NCBI RefSeq assembly: GCF_021869535.1
Contig: NW_026262701.1
Coordinates: forward strand, 2,681,501-2,745,500
Reading direction: 5' to 3'
DNA from: Mytilus californianus
Taxonomy: Eukaryota > Mollusca > Bivalvia > Mytilida > Mytilidae
Length of the DNA stretch: 64,000 nt
A program made the position numbers and the translations under genes. Positions within the stretch are counted from its first letter, which is position 1; each line of letters starts with the position of its first letter. The notes under the pieces are model-generated. The model searched no databases. It had not been told where the DNA came from and saw nothing but the letters and a program-made list of their open reading frames with translations. This document shows, piece after piece, positions 34,491-46,830 of the stretch.

Positions 34491-35487
34491 GGTTTTAAAA
34501 AAGTAAAATTTATATATTTCCAAAATTATCTACAGATTGATATTTATAATTCATTGATTCTGTAAGAGAAATTGTAAATTTGGACATTATTAAAGGAGAA
34601 TTCTAAAAAGTACTAAAACAAGAGCCCACCAATCGTGTATGCTAAAATACGTTCTTAACTCTGTCACTTAAAATAACCAAATAGAGATATATTTATATTT
34701 TAATGGACAGAGAGCTGGTAAGTTTACAAAAATGTGATTTTAAGATTTTTAAAAATTCAGTTTTACTGGATTATCTCCCTTTGTATCATAGAAATTCAAT
34801 ATTTATGGCATCATAAATTGTAACTTAACTATGGTCATCGTTACTTAGACTTATTTTGTTAAATGTTATAGTGCTTTTGAAAAAGAAACACTTACATTTC
34901 CAAAATTTATATCTACAGAATACCTTTCTTAAATTCATTGATTTATTGAGAGAAAATGTAAATTCAGGCATTTTTAGATTAGAATTTTAGAATGTACTAC
35001 AATGAGACCCCAGCAAGTTTACTAGCTAAAATGCATAATTAAGTATTCCAAATGATAAAACATAGGGAGTTATCTTTTAATGGTTATTTTTAATGGACCA
35101 AAGGTTAGATAATTTTAAAAATACGTACTTTTTATGATTTTCTGAAAATAATTTTTTTACTGGATTATCTCCCTGGGAATAATCCACAAACTGTTTCTCG
35201 TAAATTCAAGCACTGATGAGTTAATAAAGCTTCAACACTTTATTTTTCAATAAATCATCGTTTTTTGTCTCGTTGTTTTCTGCATTCATAAGTTTCAGGG
35301 TGCTGAAATTGGTCATTTTCATAGAAAAATACTGCCTCCAACTGGGGAAACTGGTTCCCGGTACTTTACAGCATCTCCTAACTGAAAGACATGGGAACCA
35401 GCTGAAATATTTGTTTTATGGACTTCTTTCATAATGTTGTTTAAGCACACAAAGTTTCAAATAAATCTGATGACCCCCCTTGTGGAC
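34491..35487. other. AT-rich, no gene
   Basis: 'ggattatctccct' recurs at about 34770 and 35163 with similar surroundings, an old duplication. Nothing else recognised. Confidence 0.35.
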
Positions 35488-35819
35488 AGTTTTGCACGGT
35501 TTTATGGTAGACTGGGTGTTAAGTAACAACTCCTGGACTTAAAAGTAAATTGCACATTAAACTTGTGAATGTTTCATTCGCTGATCTTAACGAAAGCAAA
35601 CGAACGGTAATTATAGGACAACTCAAAACTTGTGTAGGACTTTGAAAAGACTGAATTAAACAATAAAAAGTGTCTAACTGAAAAATGATTAAAAACAACT
35701 TGGTTTAATACGGACCGTGAATATATGAAAATAACACTATATAAATTCCGTGTGTTTAAAATGCTATTCTTGATTACCTTCATACGCCCAAAACCAAACA
35801 TATGAAAGCCAAGGATATA

Positions 35820-36010
35820 TAAATAAAGGCAACAGTAGTATATCGCTGTTCAATAGTCATAAATCGATTAAGCGAAAACAAATCCGGGTCACAAACCAAA
35901 ACCCAGGGAAACACGTCAACTATAAGAGGAAAACAACGGAACAACAGACTTTTAACGTGAAAAACTATATGAACAAAAGGGACCTAAAACAAATAGCCAA
36001 GTTCTTCCAA
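35820..36010 (+). repeat. R8 dispersed repeat
   Basis: 'aaaggcaacagtagtatatc', 'gctgttcaatagtcataaat', 'aaaacccagggaaacacgtc', 'tataagaggaaaacaacgga'. Confidence 0.8.
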
Positions 36011-36409
36011 CGTCAACATTGCCTGAGGGTTTGGAACTTTTGTTTCAATCAATGAGATATGAATAAGAACATGTAGTTAATACGCTCTCTTCATTGACTG
36101 CTAAAACAATGTCTAAAAATAAAAGATTCCAGACGAGGATAAAGTATCGATCTAAAAGTATAATGATATTAAAATCGTACCAATTACATTTTGTGCAAAT
36201 AAGGCAAACATGACTAATAAAACAAATTATATTATATATACATATGCAAATTTTGTATATTGAGAGAGATAACAAGTATTGTGATCTCCTGTACAGAATA
36301 CTAATACCAAGTAAACACGCATACGCGTGTACCCTCTATATTTGTTATGAAGATGCCTGATTTCATCTGTGTATATACATGTCATAGTTTATATTTGATA
36401 ATAACCTCT

Positions 36410-37125
36410 AGCCTTTGTTAATCTTGTGGTGTTTTTTTTTAAATTTGGTTGATTTTCTGCTCTTTGGTCGGGTTGTTGTCTCTTTTACATATTCCCCGTT
36501 TCCATTCCTAATTGTACAGTTGTTCATGTTTAGCAATTCAACTCGTAGACCCTTCCAGCCTTTCGTTGGAGCAAAAAATAATTCTCTCTGATGAGATGAA
36601 TTCAAAATGATTTGAAATTTCAGGTCAAATGCATTACCCGCCATAACAATCAACACTCAATTAAGATTCACGATTATCCATAAGAAACAATCGGTGAATA
36701 TACAGGGTAGTCAACCAATTTGGTATCTTAAGATGTCGTTGGGAGTTGAGAGAAATACACGTCGTGTCTGTCAACCAATTCGTGATAGTGACTTAAACCT
36801 ATGTAGTGTCGATTTCCAACGGTCTTCTTCATAAATTTGCTGGAGCAGTGTTTTTGTGAAAAGGAGAACATCACTGTTAATGTAGTCTGCATAGTTTGAA
36901 ATGCACGTGGCAATGCATTAAAATAAGAGAAACTCGTATGTCGAAAATAAACTGACCACGCCATGGATCAAAAACGAAAAAATCACGGAAATACAGTACA
37001 CAAAACACAACAAAGAAAACTAAAGACTGATCATGACGAACACCACCAAAAACCGGGGATGATCTCAGATGATCCGGAAGGATGACTAGATCCTGCTCCA
37101 CATTAGGCACCTGTCGTTTTGCTTA
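36410..37125 (-). repeat. Reverse R4 and R3 copies around an unexplained segment
   Basis: 36440-36510 is reverse R4 ('ctgctctttggtcgggttgt', 'cattccccgtttccattcc'). 36890-37125 is reverse R3 ('gaaaataaactgaccacgcc', 'ggatgatctcagatgatccg', 'gatcctgctccacattaggc'). Between them, 36640-36890 is not assigned; its minus-strand frame (36728-36964) ends inside the R3 copy. Confidence 0.7.
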
Positions 37126-37128
37126 TAT

Positions 37129-37152
37129 AAATATATATATATATATATATAT
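37129..37152. repeat. (AT)n microsatellite
   Basis: 'aaatatatatatatatatat' and onward, just outside the reverse R3 copy. Confidence 0.9.
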
Positions 37153-37269
37153 GTAAGTACAAATCCGGTGATAAGTCTAATTTTTTGGTAGGATACTTTA
37201 TGAAAACTTATGGTCCTACAACATATCGGTATTATGTACTTATATTTCGAAATTGCACTATGTCATGCT

Positions 37270-37490
37270 TTTCTTAGACAATTTTAAGGTAAATAAAGGC
37301 AACAGTAGTATACCGCTGTTCGAAATTCATAAATCGATTGAGAAAAAAACAAATCCGGGTTATAATCTAAAACTGAGAGAACACATCAAATATAAGAGGA
37401 GAACTACGACACAACATTAAAATGTAACACACACAGAAACAAACTATAATATAACAGTGGCCATATTCCTGACTTGGTAAGACTTTTGCT
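37270..37490 (+). repeat. R8 dispersed repeat
   Basis: 'aaaggcaacagtagtatacc', 'aaatcgattgag', 'ctaaaactgagagaacacat', ending 'gccatattcctgacttggta'. Confidence 0.8.
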
Positions 37491-37639
37491 CAGAAACATA
37501 AACAATGTATCAGTATGTTGTTTTACTCACATTCATAATGCAATTACAAATGAAGAAATTATGTCTAATAAAAGCAAAGAATCAGAAAGAAACTGTACAC
37601 ATATATCAAATAATTATAAATTAACTGTTTACAAACTTT

Positions 37640-38170
37640 GATTTTTTTATTAAAACTACGGATTTTTTACCCCATGAATAGATTATTCTAGCTGTACTTT
37701 GCCAAACTTTCCAGAATTTCGGGTCCTCAATGTTCTTCAACTTCGTACTTTTTTCGGCCTGTTTAACTTTTTTATTTGAGCGTCGCTGATGAGTCTTTTG
37801 TGGACAAAACGCGCGTCTGGCGTACAAAATTCTTATCCTGGTATCTATGATCAGTTTATGTTTTTGTTTGTCCTCTAGGCTTAAAACTCCTATTTTATTT
37901 CTATTCCGTCCATATTTGTTTTGGTAAACCATACTCATGCATTTTGGATATAGCACAAGTCAATTGGCCAGTACTTCGGTAATGTCATGAAAATACGGAT
38001 ATTGTTAATCTGAAATTAAGGAATTTATCTCCCTCAGTCATAGCTCTTATTCTTTGTTCGATTTGACTACACTTTTGGAATTTTTTTTTATCAGCTCTTC
38101 AATGTTTGTATTAAGTTTCTATTTTTCTGATAGTATGGCTCCTTGTTTCTTTGTAACGATGTAATGCATT
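37640..38170 (+). repeat. R5 dispersed repeat, long copy
   Basis: 'agattattctagctgtactt', 'ggtcctcaatgttcttcaac', 'gcgtcgctgatgagtctttt', 'aaacgcgcgtctggcgtaca', then a distal part 'cagtacttcggtaatgtcat' and 'ctccctcagtcatagctc'. The reverse open frame 37621-37956 is this repeat read backwards. Confidence 0.8.
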
Positions 38171-39105
38171 GACCTTTTGAGAATAAAGATATATAATGCG
38201 CTTATGCACAAATGTGTATAAACTGTATTATATAATTGATACTGTAAAATATTCATTACCGAATCACACTTATACATCGAGATGAAAATTTCTATTAACG
38301 CTTTTATGATACACGTTCAAAAATAATGTTTTATGTTTTATAAAATTGCGAGTCATTGAACCTTTATACACTTTATATTAAAATTAGCTTTCAAGGTTGC
38401 AATGAATTTATGAAGTAGGTTCAGTAAAAGTGGGACTTTTATCCAATTGTAAGTCATTCCGGTGTAACGTGTGGTGATGGGCTCTCATTAGGTGCTGGTT
38501 ATGAAGGTCATTGTATTTTATCTTTCTTCTTTAAATGCATCTTTGATTGTATCCATATAATTTTAAATCGTATTAAACATTATGGACATGAAAAGATGTA
38601 ATGTGAGTACATTTTGGGCTTTGCATAGTTAATTAAATTATTTTGTTTACCTTTGTTTTTCTTGCATCTTGTGCCATTAGCTCGTTTCAGCTAGCTAAGA
38701 GAAGGTGTATATGTTTGGATTTGTCATTCCCTTATCATAATATAGCATATAGTGATGCGCGCTTTGGTGTACAGTAACTACACATATACATGTATGTATA
38801 AATTTGTATGCTTTCCTGATAAATATAATTGGTATGTTGTACTTTATATTTTCCAATTAATTGCATTAATTTGACTGACATGAGATTTCTGTTACAATAG
38901 AAATATATTTAATTTATCACGACCTGCTAAAGGTAAAATATCGGAGGATTAACAAATCGGGTTGACGGCTTATGATAAAAAAAATCGGTTATGGTAGCGA
39001 AATTTTCATCAATAACAATCTATTTCGTGTTTTAGCTGTTTATGAGATTCATGCCTTTGTGGACAATTTTGTCAGGCTTTGAATAGTTTAGCGAGTACTA
39101 ATTCC
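38171..39105. other. Non-coding, diverged duplicate of 42970-43290 at its end
   Basis: 38820-39100 and 42970-43290 share in order 'tgtactttatat', 'ttccaat.aattg', 'ttgact', 'cggttgg/gggttgacgg', 'gcatgcctttgtggac/gcatgcctctgtggtc'. Otherwise nothing recognised. Confidence 0.35.
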
Positions 39106-39109
39106 TCGC

Positions 39110-39275
39110 GACAATATTTCCATCAGTGAATTTTTGGTCCTCAATGCTCTTCAACTTCGTACTTTGTTTAGCCTGTTTAACTCTTTTTTATTCGAGCGTC
39201 ACTGATGATTCTTTTGTAGACGAAACGCGCGTCTGGCGCAAATACAAAATTTCAATCCTGATATCTATGATGAGT
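39110..39275 (+). repeat. R5 dispersed repeat, short copy
   Basis: 'ggtcctcaatgctcttcaac', 'gagcgtcactgatgattctt', 'agacgaaacgcgcgtctggc', 'atcctgatatctatgatgag'. Confidence 0.85.
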
Positions 39276-39919
39276 TTATTTACAGAAAATTATCATATAA
39301 AAGATACAGAACGGTTTAGTTCATTTATAACACTCTTCTGGTATTCAAAGCAAATTTAGTTTATCAATAACACGTCGCAAGACTTTCCATATGATTTTGT
39401 TTTACATCACATGCATATTCAAAATTGTTATGTAGCCAATAAATTCTGACTACACAAAGAGCACTACTCTAGTATTAACTGCATTAAGCCTAAAACGCGC
39501 GACTAGCCTAAGACTAAAATATTCATTCAGTAATTTACATTTAGATGAAATAATATATATCAACTCTTTAACAAACTAAATGAGTAGAAAAATTGCACGC
39601 GTCATTACCTATTTGTATTTTGAAATTGAAAACAGTTATCAACATGATCAAGGTTACCATAAAACTTGTATTTATAGGTTCATTCAAGGTGGACATTTGG
39701 GTATACAATGAATAGTAATTTCGGTGTAAGGGAGTGGCGATGAGCTGTATTTACGTTATTTATTTGTGGTTTGGGGAGGGAAAGGGGGGTTTTATTTTTC
39801 TGAAGGCTATACCTTTAAATAACGTGTCAATGACGAGTTCTGTTGTGTAATACATAAAGAATGCGTCCTTTCAAGCAGCCATAAAAAGAAATAAATTAAA
39901 TCTGTATATTCTTTGGTGT

Positions 39920-42777
39920 AGAATCATGTGCAAAACAGTGTAGCCGACACCATTGATTGGCGCGCTGAAATATCCCATTGACTGGGTCAGATTAGGTGAT
40001 TATTCGTCTGTAACGCCCACAACTATCGACGTATTTATTATAAACATTTAAACTGGGGGGTTGCCAAAGGGTCTCAGTATATATACGAACTAAAGTGCAC
40101 AGTATATTATATACATATTTTATTTGCGATCATAAAATGTACGAAGTCGTCCATTACTATGTTAATTGGGTCGATTAAAAAAAAAGCTGAATATGTTTCT
40201 GTTGCCAAGGGTTTTTCACAATTATAGTAGTTAGCAGATCATCAAACTATACATTTTATACTGAACTGCGGCCAAGCTTAGCGAAAGGTCGTGCAACATA
40301 ATCAGTCAAACAAACTTTATTAGATTAACTCGTTAAGGAACGATCGTTTTCATTGGTCAATTCAAACCTTCGACCTCACACCTGCGAAAATAGAACACGC
40401 GTACTATAAAGCTGAATGGACTGATCAGTATTCACGTAGCCGGTCAAGGTCGTTAAAAACTTCCATCGTCATATTCACGTACATGACTGTGTTCTTGATT
40501 ATCCCATGGCAATTCTAGCTTTTATACATGTGCATGTAAAATTTTAAACTTTAATCTTAATTACAGTCACGTCGAAATATTTAATTCAACTGTCTCCTCT
40601 CAATTGGTTCTGGATTAAGGGAGCTACCATTTTATTTTGATTTGGGGTGGGGGACTTGGATGAAACATTTTGTCCGGCATTTTTTTTAGTTGTTATCTCT
40701 GTCCTGTCTTTCTATTTTTCAGTCTGTTAGGTCCTGACTATATTTATTAGTTTATCCTGATTTTTTTTACATAAATCGTCGTCCTGCCTTTTTTTTTTGT
40801 CTAGTTTCTCACCTTGTCTTATCTTTTATTCAATGGACTTGATGAATTAAAGTTGTACTTGAAATGAAACCGTACTTAACTACAAAAATAACCAACTTAC
40901 ATACTAAAGATATTGCTCGATATTTATAGTAAATGGGTTTGTGTTATAAACTGTCATGTTCATTATTCATATTCTTTCATAAGTTTTAGGATAGTGTTAT
41001 TTTTTTTCTGATTTAGTTTACTTGATTTTGAAAAAAAAATCCCGAAATTCTAAGTAAATTCAGAACATGTAACCAGCCATGCTTTGTTTAGAGAAAAAAT
41101 GGAGATGGCAAACCATGGCACAGTGGAAGGAAATGTACTTTATAAACTCCAGCGATATACTTTCTTATTTATAATTAACTGTTTTGCTATCCTCGGTTGA
41201 AAATTATATATTGTAAATATTTAAATAGTTGCATAGAAAACAATCAGTTTTAAACAGTGTGGTTATTCACTTAATGTATTGATAAAAGGTGATTCCATTT
41301 TTGTACATACTGTTACGGTAGTCATCCTTAATTTCTTAATATTTCGTTTATAAGCTTATCATACATGTATTTCATGATATACATTTATATAGTTCCTTAT
41401 AAACTACGACATTTCTCACAAGTATTTATTTATTTTTTAGTTCCACACATGCAAAAATAAAATCTTCGCCGATGAAACATTTCAAACCTTTTTACACCAA
41501 CATGCCTTCACTGAATTCATTTGAATTTCGTGGTGACCATGATAGTACATTGCATAGTACATCTATATTCACGTGCACACATGATACGATCTTTCGGGGA
41601 CAATTTGCTCGTTTATGACACGTCATTTCTGAATGACCAAACGCTTAGCTACTTTATTTTCGTTTTATAGAATGAAAACAATAAAAGAGGAATGTGCAAC
41701 CCATCATAAATTTGAAATGGATCAGTATTATGAGATCCTTATTATAAGTAACTACGACATTGTCAGGATAATAACCTAGCGTCAATATGAAAGAAATTAA
41801 AGTGGTTCATACATTCATCCGTATAAAAGCGGCACATGTATTTTATTTTATCCTTATATTTTTCATAGTGCGGTACAAGTGCTGCATGCATAAAGAATAT
41901 TACTTAACACAAATTATTAGTATAATATTTCGACCCCACTATTTGAAATTCACAAAATACTTATTTAATTATTTCGACCAAAAATCATTGTTTTTTACGT
42001 TCGTAGTAACGTAGTACATTCCATTGTCGGTCACCTGTGTCAATTCACGTGCACACTACAATTGTTGTTGTATTTAAATCTTTCGGCCAATGAAATGAGA
42101 CGTTACAAGTTGTTTGTTTGTGATACGCCAGAATGTTATCAATGAATTATCAATCGCTAAACTTGACTGCATTTCAGTGTACCTATTCAAAAACGTAAAT
42201 GCAAATTTCACAAGGCTTGATCCAAATAGCCTTTTTACTGTCTAATAACTTGCAAGTACGAAAAAGACAGGAAAGAAGTATATTTTGTCTATATGTTTTT
42301 GTGTTTGCACACTTTTTAAAGTTGATCATGCATTCGTTCTAAAATAAAATTTTGACCAGATAAAAGTTAAAAGATGACATAATTGGACAACCGCAATTAT
42401 TAAATCGCTTTGACGTCCGAAAAAAAGATAATAATCAACACATCCATTGTAACTTTTAAAGCCAGTTAAATCCTTTTTTGCTGAAAGAACGTCCGATATC
42501 ATAAAAATTCATTATCAAAACATAACAAAAACACAAGTAAAGAACGTTTAAGTATTCAATATAAATCAAAACACAAAGGTTATTCCTGATTAGTTTTTCG
42601 AATTATTTTATTTAGGCGTTGAAACCCTTTGGTGACCCCACAGTTTAAATGTCTATAATAAATACGTCGTGAGTTGTGGGCGTTACAGACGAACGTTCAC
42701 CTAATCTGACCCAGTCAATGGGATATTTTAGCGCGCCAATCAATGGTCTCGGCTACACTGTTTTGCACATGATTCTA
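39920..42777. mobile_element. 2.86-kb unit bounded by 153-bp inverted repeats
   Basis: Left arm 39920-40072, right arm 42624-42777, about 90 percent alike. Landmarks on the left arm are 'agaatcatgtgcaaaacagt', 'ccattgattggcgcgct', 'atcccattgactgggtcaga', 'gtctgtaacgcccacaac', 'cgacgtatttattata', 'acatttaaact'. The 2.55 kb between them has no open frame with a recognisable domain. A non-autonomous DNA transposon with long TIRs is the simplest reading; an inverted duplication of a regulatory segment is the alternative, because the arms are GC-richer than the surroundings and contain two CCAAT-type boxes. Confidence 0.6.
40073..42623. other. Interior of the 2.86-kb unit, no gene seen
   Basis: AT-rich. 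'ttcacgtgcacac' occurs at about 41569 and 42042, each followed by an 'atctttcggg/atctttcggc' block and an 'acg(t/)cattt/acgttac' region: an old diverged direct repeat. T-rich tracts lie at 40680-40800. Confidence 0.35.
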
Positions 42778-43361
42778 TTAGTATTATTTGTGAAAATGTT
42801 GTAAGAAATGTCATCTGCCTTTGTTGTTTCTTTTATGTGGGTGGATACTTTTATTTGTTCGTGTAGACCAACCACGAGGGATTCTACCTTTTTTCATGAA
42901 GTGTTCGTCTTATCAAAGTAGTGTTGCTTTGTTATTTAAAGTCTCTACATATTAGGTTTTTCTAATGTTATGGTTGTAAAGATGTACTTTATATGTTCCA
43001 ATGAATTGTAATATTTTGACTGCCGTGAGTCCTATGTTTAGAATATAAACATAATTATATAACACGTCCTATGACATTCGGAAATTCTAATATCAAATAT
43101 TTGGTCATACAAAAAACGGGTTGGCTGCTTCCATAACAATGTCATCGACATTATTGAAATTGCAGCGAAACTTCGAGTTTTAGATTTCGCCGCGAACAAT
43201 AAAGGTATGATTTAACAATTGAAAATGCATGCCTCTGTGGTCAGTTTTGACAGTTTTAAACCAGTTTTGTCAGTACTGATCCTTTTAGATATCGTCTCAA
43301 GCAGGTGAAGGACAATACATTAGAACTGTTTCAGCTCTTCTGGTGTGTATGCTTTAAAACG

Positions 43362-43366
<5 letters not shown>

Positions 43367-43414
<48 letters not shown>
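43367..43414 (+). repeat. (GA)n microsatellite
   Basis: About 23 GA dinucleotides without interruption. Confidence 0.95.
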
Positions 43415-43418
<4 letters not shown>

Positions 43419-44170
43419 TATTTTATTATTCCAATCAAGGGCCCTTGATGGGCAGCATGACATGTACACATAAAACAATACATCATGATTTGTAACAGAA
43501 AAACATTTTTATATATTAAAATGAAACATTAAAAAGTTCAGACAGATGTTATTATCTTCATTCTATAAAAATCACATACATTTAATTCCAGGCAGGATCA
43601 GAACTATAAAATCATTACAATTATCATTGTTATTACATACATTAATTAACATTTCGTCTAACATCTAGACATGTAATAATATAGCTCCCTAAATATTTAA
43701 GTATAGACAAATTTTCATTAGTAAATAACCAAACGAATTTTGCCTCATTTGAAAGATATATAAAATTGGGACAAATACAGTTTATCTCCTTGAAAAATAT
43801 CTCCCTATCATTATTGTATGCTGGACAACTAGTAATAAGGATGTTATATATGTACATCCTTAACTTGAGTATACGCGATGGTGGTCATTTTAGAAACACG
43901 TGCGCATGGAAAAAAGAAGACGACTTTTGACAGAACATCTGAACGGATTTTATGCTTCGCTTGCGAAATCAATATTGAAGAATTAAATACGTTTTTGTAT
44001 TTGACGTTTTTCTTTTAATTTAAATTAAACGTGGTATTCACAAACGGTTTTATTCATAGGTTTAGAGATCGACTGCCTATTGCAGTTAAAGACTAGTAAT
44101 TTACATTTTGTCACAATAATGTATACAGTGGAAGTTTTAGTTTTTCCGTAGTAGTACATATATTGTTTGC
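43415..44170. other. Intergenic, nothing recognised
   Basis: AT-rich. No repeat family identified and no convincing coding frame. Confidence 0.4.
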
Positions 44171-44177
44171 TGTTATG

Positions 44178-44330
44178 TACAGTGGCGGATTCAGGGGCGG
44201 GGCGTAGAGAGCGTACCACCCTTTTAATCGCAAAATGTATTATTTTAATGGTCCAAAAACTATTTCTTCAGTTTAAGGGAATTACGCCTTATTTCAAAAA
44301 TCCTGGATCAGCCCCTGATACATCAAACAA
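44178..44330. mobile_element. Possible hAT-type MITE
   Basis: Begins 'acagtggcggattcaggggc' and ends near 'cctggatcagcccctgata'. The two ends are partly inverted (GGATTCAGGGGC against GGATCAGCCCCTG). CAGTGGCGGAT-type ends are typical of hAT elements in animals. The internal sequence is too short for a transposase. Confidence 0.4.
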
Positions 44331-44429
44331 CCAACAGTCAATAAACACTGGCAGTCTGTATCTAGACCGGTAAGGTTTAATTTGTCCATTTATTATATTC
44401 TCAACTTACCTTTACATACTACACCGAGG

Positions 44430-45010
44430 AATAAGTGATCAGTATGCTGGAGTTTCTTATTGAAAACTTATTTGTTGAATTTGGAGGTAGACTTTTTTAA
44501 CAAATTGTCGACATTCCTATGGGAACGAACTGTGCGCCTCTCCTTGTCGACCTCTTCTTATTTTCATTTGATTTCACATTATAGATATATTGATGATGTT
44601 CGTTCCATTAACAATCCAAACTTTTTTGATTGGGTTCCATATGCTCCAGAACTAGAAATTAAAGAAACAGACACGGCTTCCTCCACCTCATTTTTAGACT
44701 TCTACCTCGAATTTGATATAAGCGGTCATCTCAGTACATGAAATTATAAATTTCCCCCACCTTAGCAGCAATATACCAACTTCACCTGCATATGGAATAT
44801 ACATTTCCCAACTCATTCGGTATTCAAGAGCTTGCAGCTGATACTCAGACTTTAAAAAAAGTCACCAGTGTCTGAGCAGAAAGTTTATGAACAAGGTTAT
44901 GTCAAAGAAAGTCTCGTCCTTTTTCTAAAAAAAGTTCATCGGAAGATACCAAGAACTTGTTGATAAATATTCCGTATCTACTTCACAAATAACACATGAT
45001 GGTCTTGAAG
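44430..45010 (+). pseudogene. Decayed reverse-transcriptase fragment
   Basis: In order the + strand reads FVEFGGRLF, IPMGTNCAPLLVDLFLF, HYRYIDDV, SINNPNFFDWV, PELEIKETDTASS, FLDFYLEFDISG, with frame changes near 44500 and 44560 and stops after 44741, then traces of Y-G-x-Y-I-S-Q near 44800. The Y-I-D-D block is the polymerase active site. This is the same type of retroelement polymerase as at 620-1200 but another subfamily. It is inactive. Sequence directly following it (45110-45540) is the long form of R2, which suggests that R2 is the 3' region of this retroelement family. Confidence 0.7.
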
Positions 45011-45109
45011 TATAGATTCTATGTACTGACGTTGTTTATCATCTTAATTACGTGTTATAGTGTTCTTTTTGTTTGTCTTGGTATATTTTTAACCTTTACT
45101 GTTTATTCC

Positions 45110-45540
45110 ATTTTTTGATAATATCCTTTTGGCGTGGCTCGGGATTTATACATCTCGCCATTGCGTCATTGTGCTGTGGTCATTGTTTGTATTCTTATCT
45201 TACATTTTTACTTATATGCTTTGTATATTGAGTGTCTATATGTCATTTTGTTTTTCTTTGTTGACATAGTTGTTTGTTTTTATAGTGATTAAGATTTTAA
45301 GATAATGTTGACTGCTGTATCCCAATTTTTTTACATTTTTACCTATTATGTCTGTTTGTTTTGTTCACACATTGTTGAAAATATAATGGACTTTTATGCG
45401 ACTGTCATACAAGTGAGAGGTTTAGCTAGCTATAAAACCAGGTTTAATCCACCATTTCCTACATAAGGATATACCTGTACCAAGTCAGGAATATGACAGT
45501 TGTTTTCCGTTCGTTTGATGTGTTTGAGCTAATATTATAT
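45110..45540 (+). repeat. R2 dispersed repeat, long form, downstream of the RT relic
   Basis: 'ggcgtggctcgggatttata', 'ttgcgtcattgtgctgtgg', 'gtgattaagattttaagata', 'atgttgactgctgtatccca', then the R2 core. It breaks off at 45535 before the usual 3' end. Confidence 0.85.
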
Positions 45541-45694
45541 CACACAAAAAAGATTAAAGCAGAAGAGATTAACATTTATAATAATTTCAGTTTTTCAAGC
45601 AAGATAAAACGGACTTTTTTCGTGCATAAATTCTAATAAATCAAGACCGCTCATAAATGTGCATCTGTCCAACATCCTAAAGTATCTTATAGTT

Positions 45695-46830
45695 TTTTAG
45701 CTCACCGTTCCGAAGGAACTGTGAGCTTTAGCCATCACTTGGCGTCCGTCGTCGTCCGTCGCAAACTCCGACACAGTGGTGACATCTGGCTACGCTTCTT
45801 CACAGAGAAAGGGAAGTATGACCCGAACGATAACGCTGTATGGAGTTTGCGTCCGTCGTCGTCCGTCTGGTGTAAACTATTTCAAATATCTTCTCCTCTG
45901 AAACTACTGAACCAATTCCAACCAAACTTAAACTGAATGATCCTAATAGGTTTTCGTAGTATCAAGAATAAAGTTTGTGTTTTATTTTCTGTTTCGTCAA
46001 AAACATGGCCGCCATTGCTAAAAATAGAACATAGGGGTAAAATGCAGTTTTTGGCTTATATCTCAAAAACCAAAGCAGTAAGAGCAAATCTGACATGGGG
46101 TAAATGCGTTCATTAGGTAAAGTTCTATCAGCCCTGAAATTTTCAGATGAATCTAATAACCCATTGTTTGGTTGCTGCCACTACAAATAAGAAAATTGTC
46201 AATTAACCCCTTAAAGAGTTATTGCTCTTTAAGGACAATTCTACACAATTTGTTTATCATGTTTTCTTACTTTAAAAAATTTTCTCCTCTGAAACCACTG
46301 AACCAATTCCAACCAAACTTGAGCTGAATGATCCTTAGGTTATCTAGAATAAAGTATGTGTTTTATTTTCTGTTTCGTCAAAAAACATGGCCACCATGGC
46401 TAAAAATAGAACATAGGAGTAAAATGCAGTTTTTGGCTTATATCTAAAACCAAAGGAGTTAGAACAAATCTGACTATGGGTAAATGCGTTCATTAGGTAA
46501 AGTTCTATTAGCCCTGAAATTTTCAGATGAATCTAATAACCCATTGTTCGGTTGCTGCCACTAAATTGGTAATTTTAAGGAAATTTTGCAGTTTTTGGTT
46601 ATTATCTTAAATAGTATATTAATGATAAAGATAAACTGTAAACAGCAAATATGTTCAACAAAGTAAGATCTACAAATAAGTTTATATGACGAAAATTGTC
46701 AATTGACCCCTTAAAGAGTTATTGCCCTTTAAGGACAATTCTACACAATTTGTTTATCATGTTTTCTAACTTTAAAAAATTTTCTCCTCTGAAACCACTG
46801 AACCAATTCCAACCAAACTTAAATCTTAAT
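45695..46830 (+). repeat. R6 element with internal tandem duplication
   Basis: Starts with a hairpin 'agctcaccgttccgaaggaa' + 'ctgtgagct' at 45699, then 'cacttggcgtccgtcgtcgt'. A block with 'ttctcctctgaaac(t/c)actga' and 'accaattccaaccaaactt' occurs at 45891, 46272 and 46782. Between them 'aaatctgac..ggggtaaatgc' and 'ccctgaaattttcagatgaa' recur at about 46090/46470 and 46130/46510. Confidence 0.85.

Larger units (their letters stand above)
28334..35523. mobile_element. Possible 7.2-kb element bounded by about 34-bp inverted repeats
   Basis: The left end reads 'tttaacacccagtcttt', then 'gatagaaccatgcaaaa'. The reverse complement of the right end (35488-35523) reads 'cttaacacccagtctacc', then 'ataaaaccgtgcaaaa'. 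About 27 of 34 positions agree. The interior has no transposase frame and holds nested repeats (R1 at 29640, R6 at 30500, the 2.4-kb element at 32064). It could be a large non-autonomous transposon, or two ends of separate elements that happen to face each other. Confidence 0.4.

Noticed and set aside
34088..34523. Repetitive open frames on both strands with 7-residue periodicity
   Set aside because: They are the 21-bp iterons of a TIR element; a leucine-zipper-like look is a by-product of the period.
36728..36964. 78-codon minus-strand frame as a gene
   Set aside because: Its start overlaps a reverse R3 copy and no domain is recognisable; probably repeat-derived.
37621..37956. 111-codon basic minus-strand frame
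   Set aside because: Antisense of an R5 copy; related text appears in other R5 copies with broken frames.
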